The position numbers and the translations under genes are program-made. The notes beneath the pieces are model-generated. The model worked only from the letters and a program-made list of their open reading frames with translations. It was not told the DNA's origin and searched no databases. This document shows positions 63,828 through 64,000 of a stretch of 64,000 nucleotides of DNA, piece after piece (within the stretch, counting starts at the first letter, position 1; each line of letters opens with the position of its first letter). Origin of the DNA: Ga0077555 sp050187415 (lineage in GTDB: Bacteria > Pseudomonadota > Alphaproteobacteria > Rhizobiales > Hyphomicrobiaceae); NCBI GenBank assembly GCA_050187415.1, contig JBFWXN010000017.1, forward strand, positions 1-64,000. The letters run 5' to 3'.

Positions 63828-64000
63828 TCACTTGTCAGTCTTGGTCGAGGCGCGCTCGTCCTGTTCTCGCTTGGCGATCGTGGAGTCACCCGACTTGAAC
63901 TTCTCCCAATGCGTGTCGCGGCGTTCGGAGACGGCCGGCGTCATCGTGCGTGGGCCCAAGAGATCAGCGGGGTTTGCAACCTGCATCGCGAAGTTGCGCT
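63828..64000 (-). CDS. cpaD: CpaD pilus biogenesis lipoprotein, C-terminal end (partial)
   Basis: The last 56 codons of a gene running past the window edge: RNFAMQVANPADLLGPRTMTPAVSERRDTHWEKFKSGDST, matching the CpaD C-terminus (QVANPxDLxxPRxxTPxxxxRRxxxxEKY/F). Stop TGA at 63828-63830; 9 nt before cpaE. Fits cpa gene order. Confidence 0.85.
   Translation of the reverse strand, partial: RNFAMQVANPADLLGPRTMTPAVSERRDTHWEKFKSGDSTIAKREQDERASTKTDK

Overview
The window is GC-rich, densely coded chromosomal DNA from an alphaproteobacterium, most likely a soil or environmental member of the Hyphomicrobiales. I infer this from the Tad/Cpa pilus genes, a DUF1127 protein, a STAS-like MlaE permease, FixK/FNR-type promoter boxes and many solute-binding proteins. 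The genus cannot be read from sequence alone. I see no rRNA, CRISPR array, prophage or intact insertion sequence. There is one tRNA (Ser, CGA).

Layout. (1) 0-8.2 kb: a nonribosomal peptide synthetase with domains C-[A relic]-T-C-A-T, whose only intact A domain carries the glycine code. Two overlapping alpha/beta hydrolases of the exosortase-A-associated type follow, then a convergent oligosaccharide flippase. (2) 8.5-20 kb, minus strand: two orphan solute-binding proteins, then an operon of amidase, AtzG-like small protein, complete peptide-type ABC importer and N-carbamoylsarcosine-amidase-like hydrolase, which looks like uptake and breakdown of an amide or carbamoyl compound. (3) 20.7-25.4 kb: DUF4242, DUF3455 and an OsmC / flavin monooxygenase / FAD-reductase-MaoC fusion operon. 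(4) 25.5-29.5 kb: an orphan binding protein divergent from a hybrid histidine kinase, with a convergent NarL-type regulator. (5) 29.6-32.7 kb: a DUF1127 gene behind a decayed copy of the DUF4242 upstream region, a small exported protein made of four 12-residue repeats, and a MerR/MFS divergent pair. (6) 33-50 kb: a stress and low-oxygen block with CBS, Hsp20, a MacAB-like exporter, cyclic-2,3-diphosphoglycerate synthetase, ornithine carbamoyltransferase, carbamate kinase, an Mla-like lipid transporter and pyruvate dehydrogenase E1 alpha. Four TTGA-N6-TCAA boxes lie in its promoters, so the block is probably a FixK/FNR-type regulon. It also holds decayed genes: integrase, Mg-type P-ATPase, E1 beta and E2. 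(7) 50-58.8 kb: methyltransferase-nitrilase, a TolB/TPR regulator, an aromatic-catabolism-like set (CMD, metallo-beta-lactamase fold, amidohydrolase) beside gene relics, tRNA-Ser, an SDR lacking catalytic residues and a thioredoxin-fold protein. (8) 59-64 kb, minus strand: cpaD(partial)-cpaE-cpaF-tadB-tadC of a Flp/Tad pilus.

The most unusual signals are the 12-residue-repeat exported peptide, the duplicated 250-bp regulatory region with a GATAC-N4-GTATC palindrome at both copies, the relic A domain inside the NRPS, the FAD-reductase/MaoC fusion with an internal ribosome-binding site, the MCE-PqiC fusion, and the paired in-place deletions in the pdh operon. All assignments come from reading sequence and motifs; no database search was possible.
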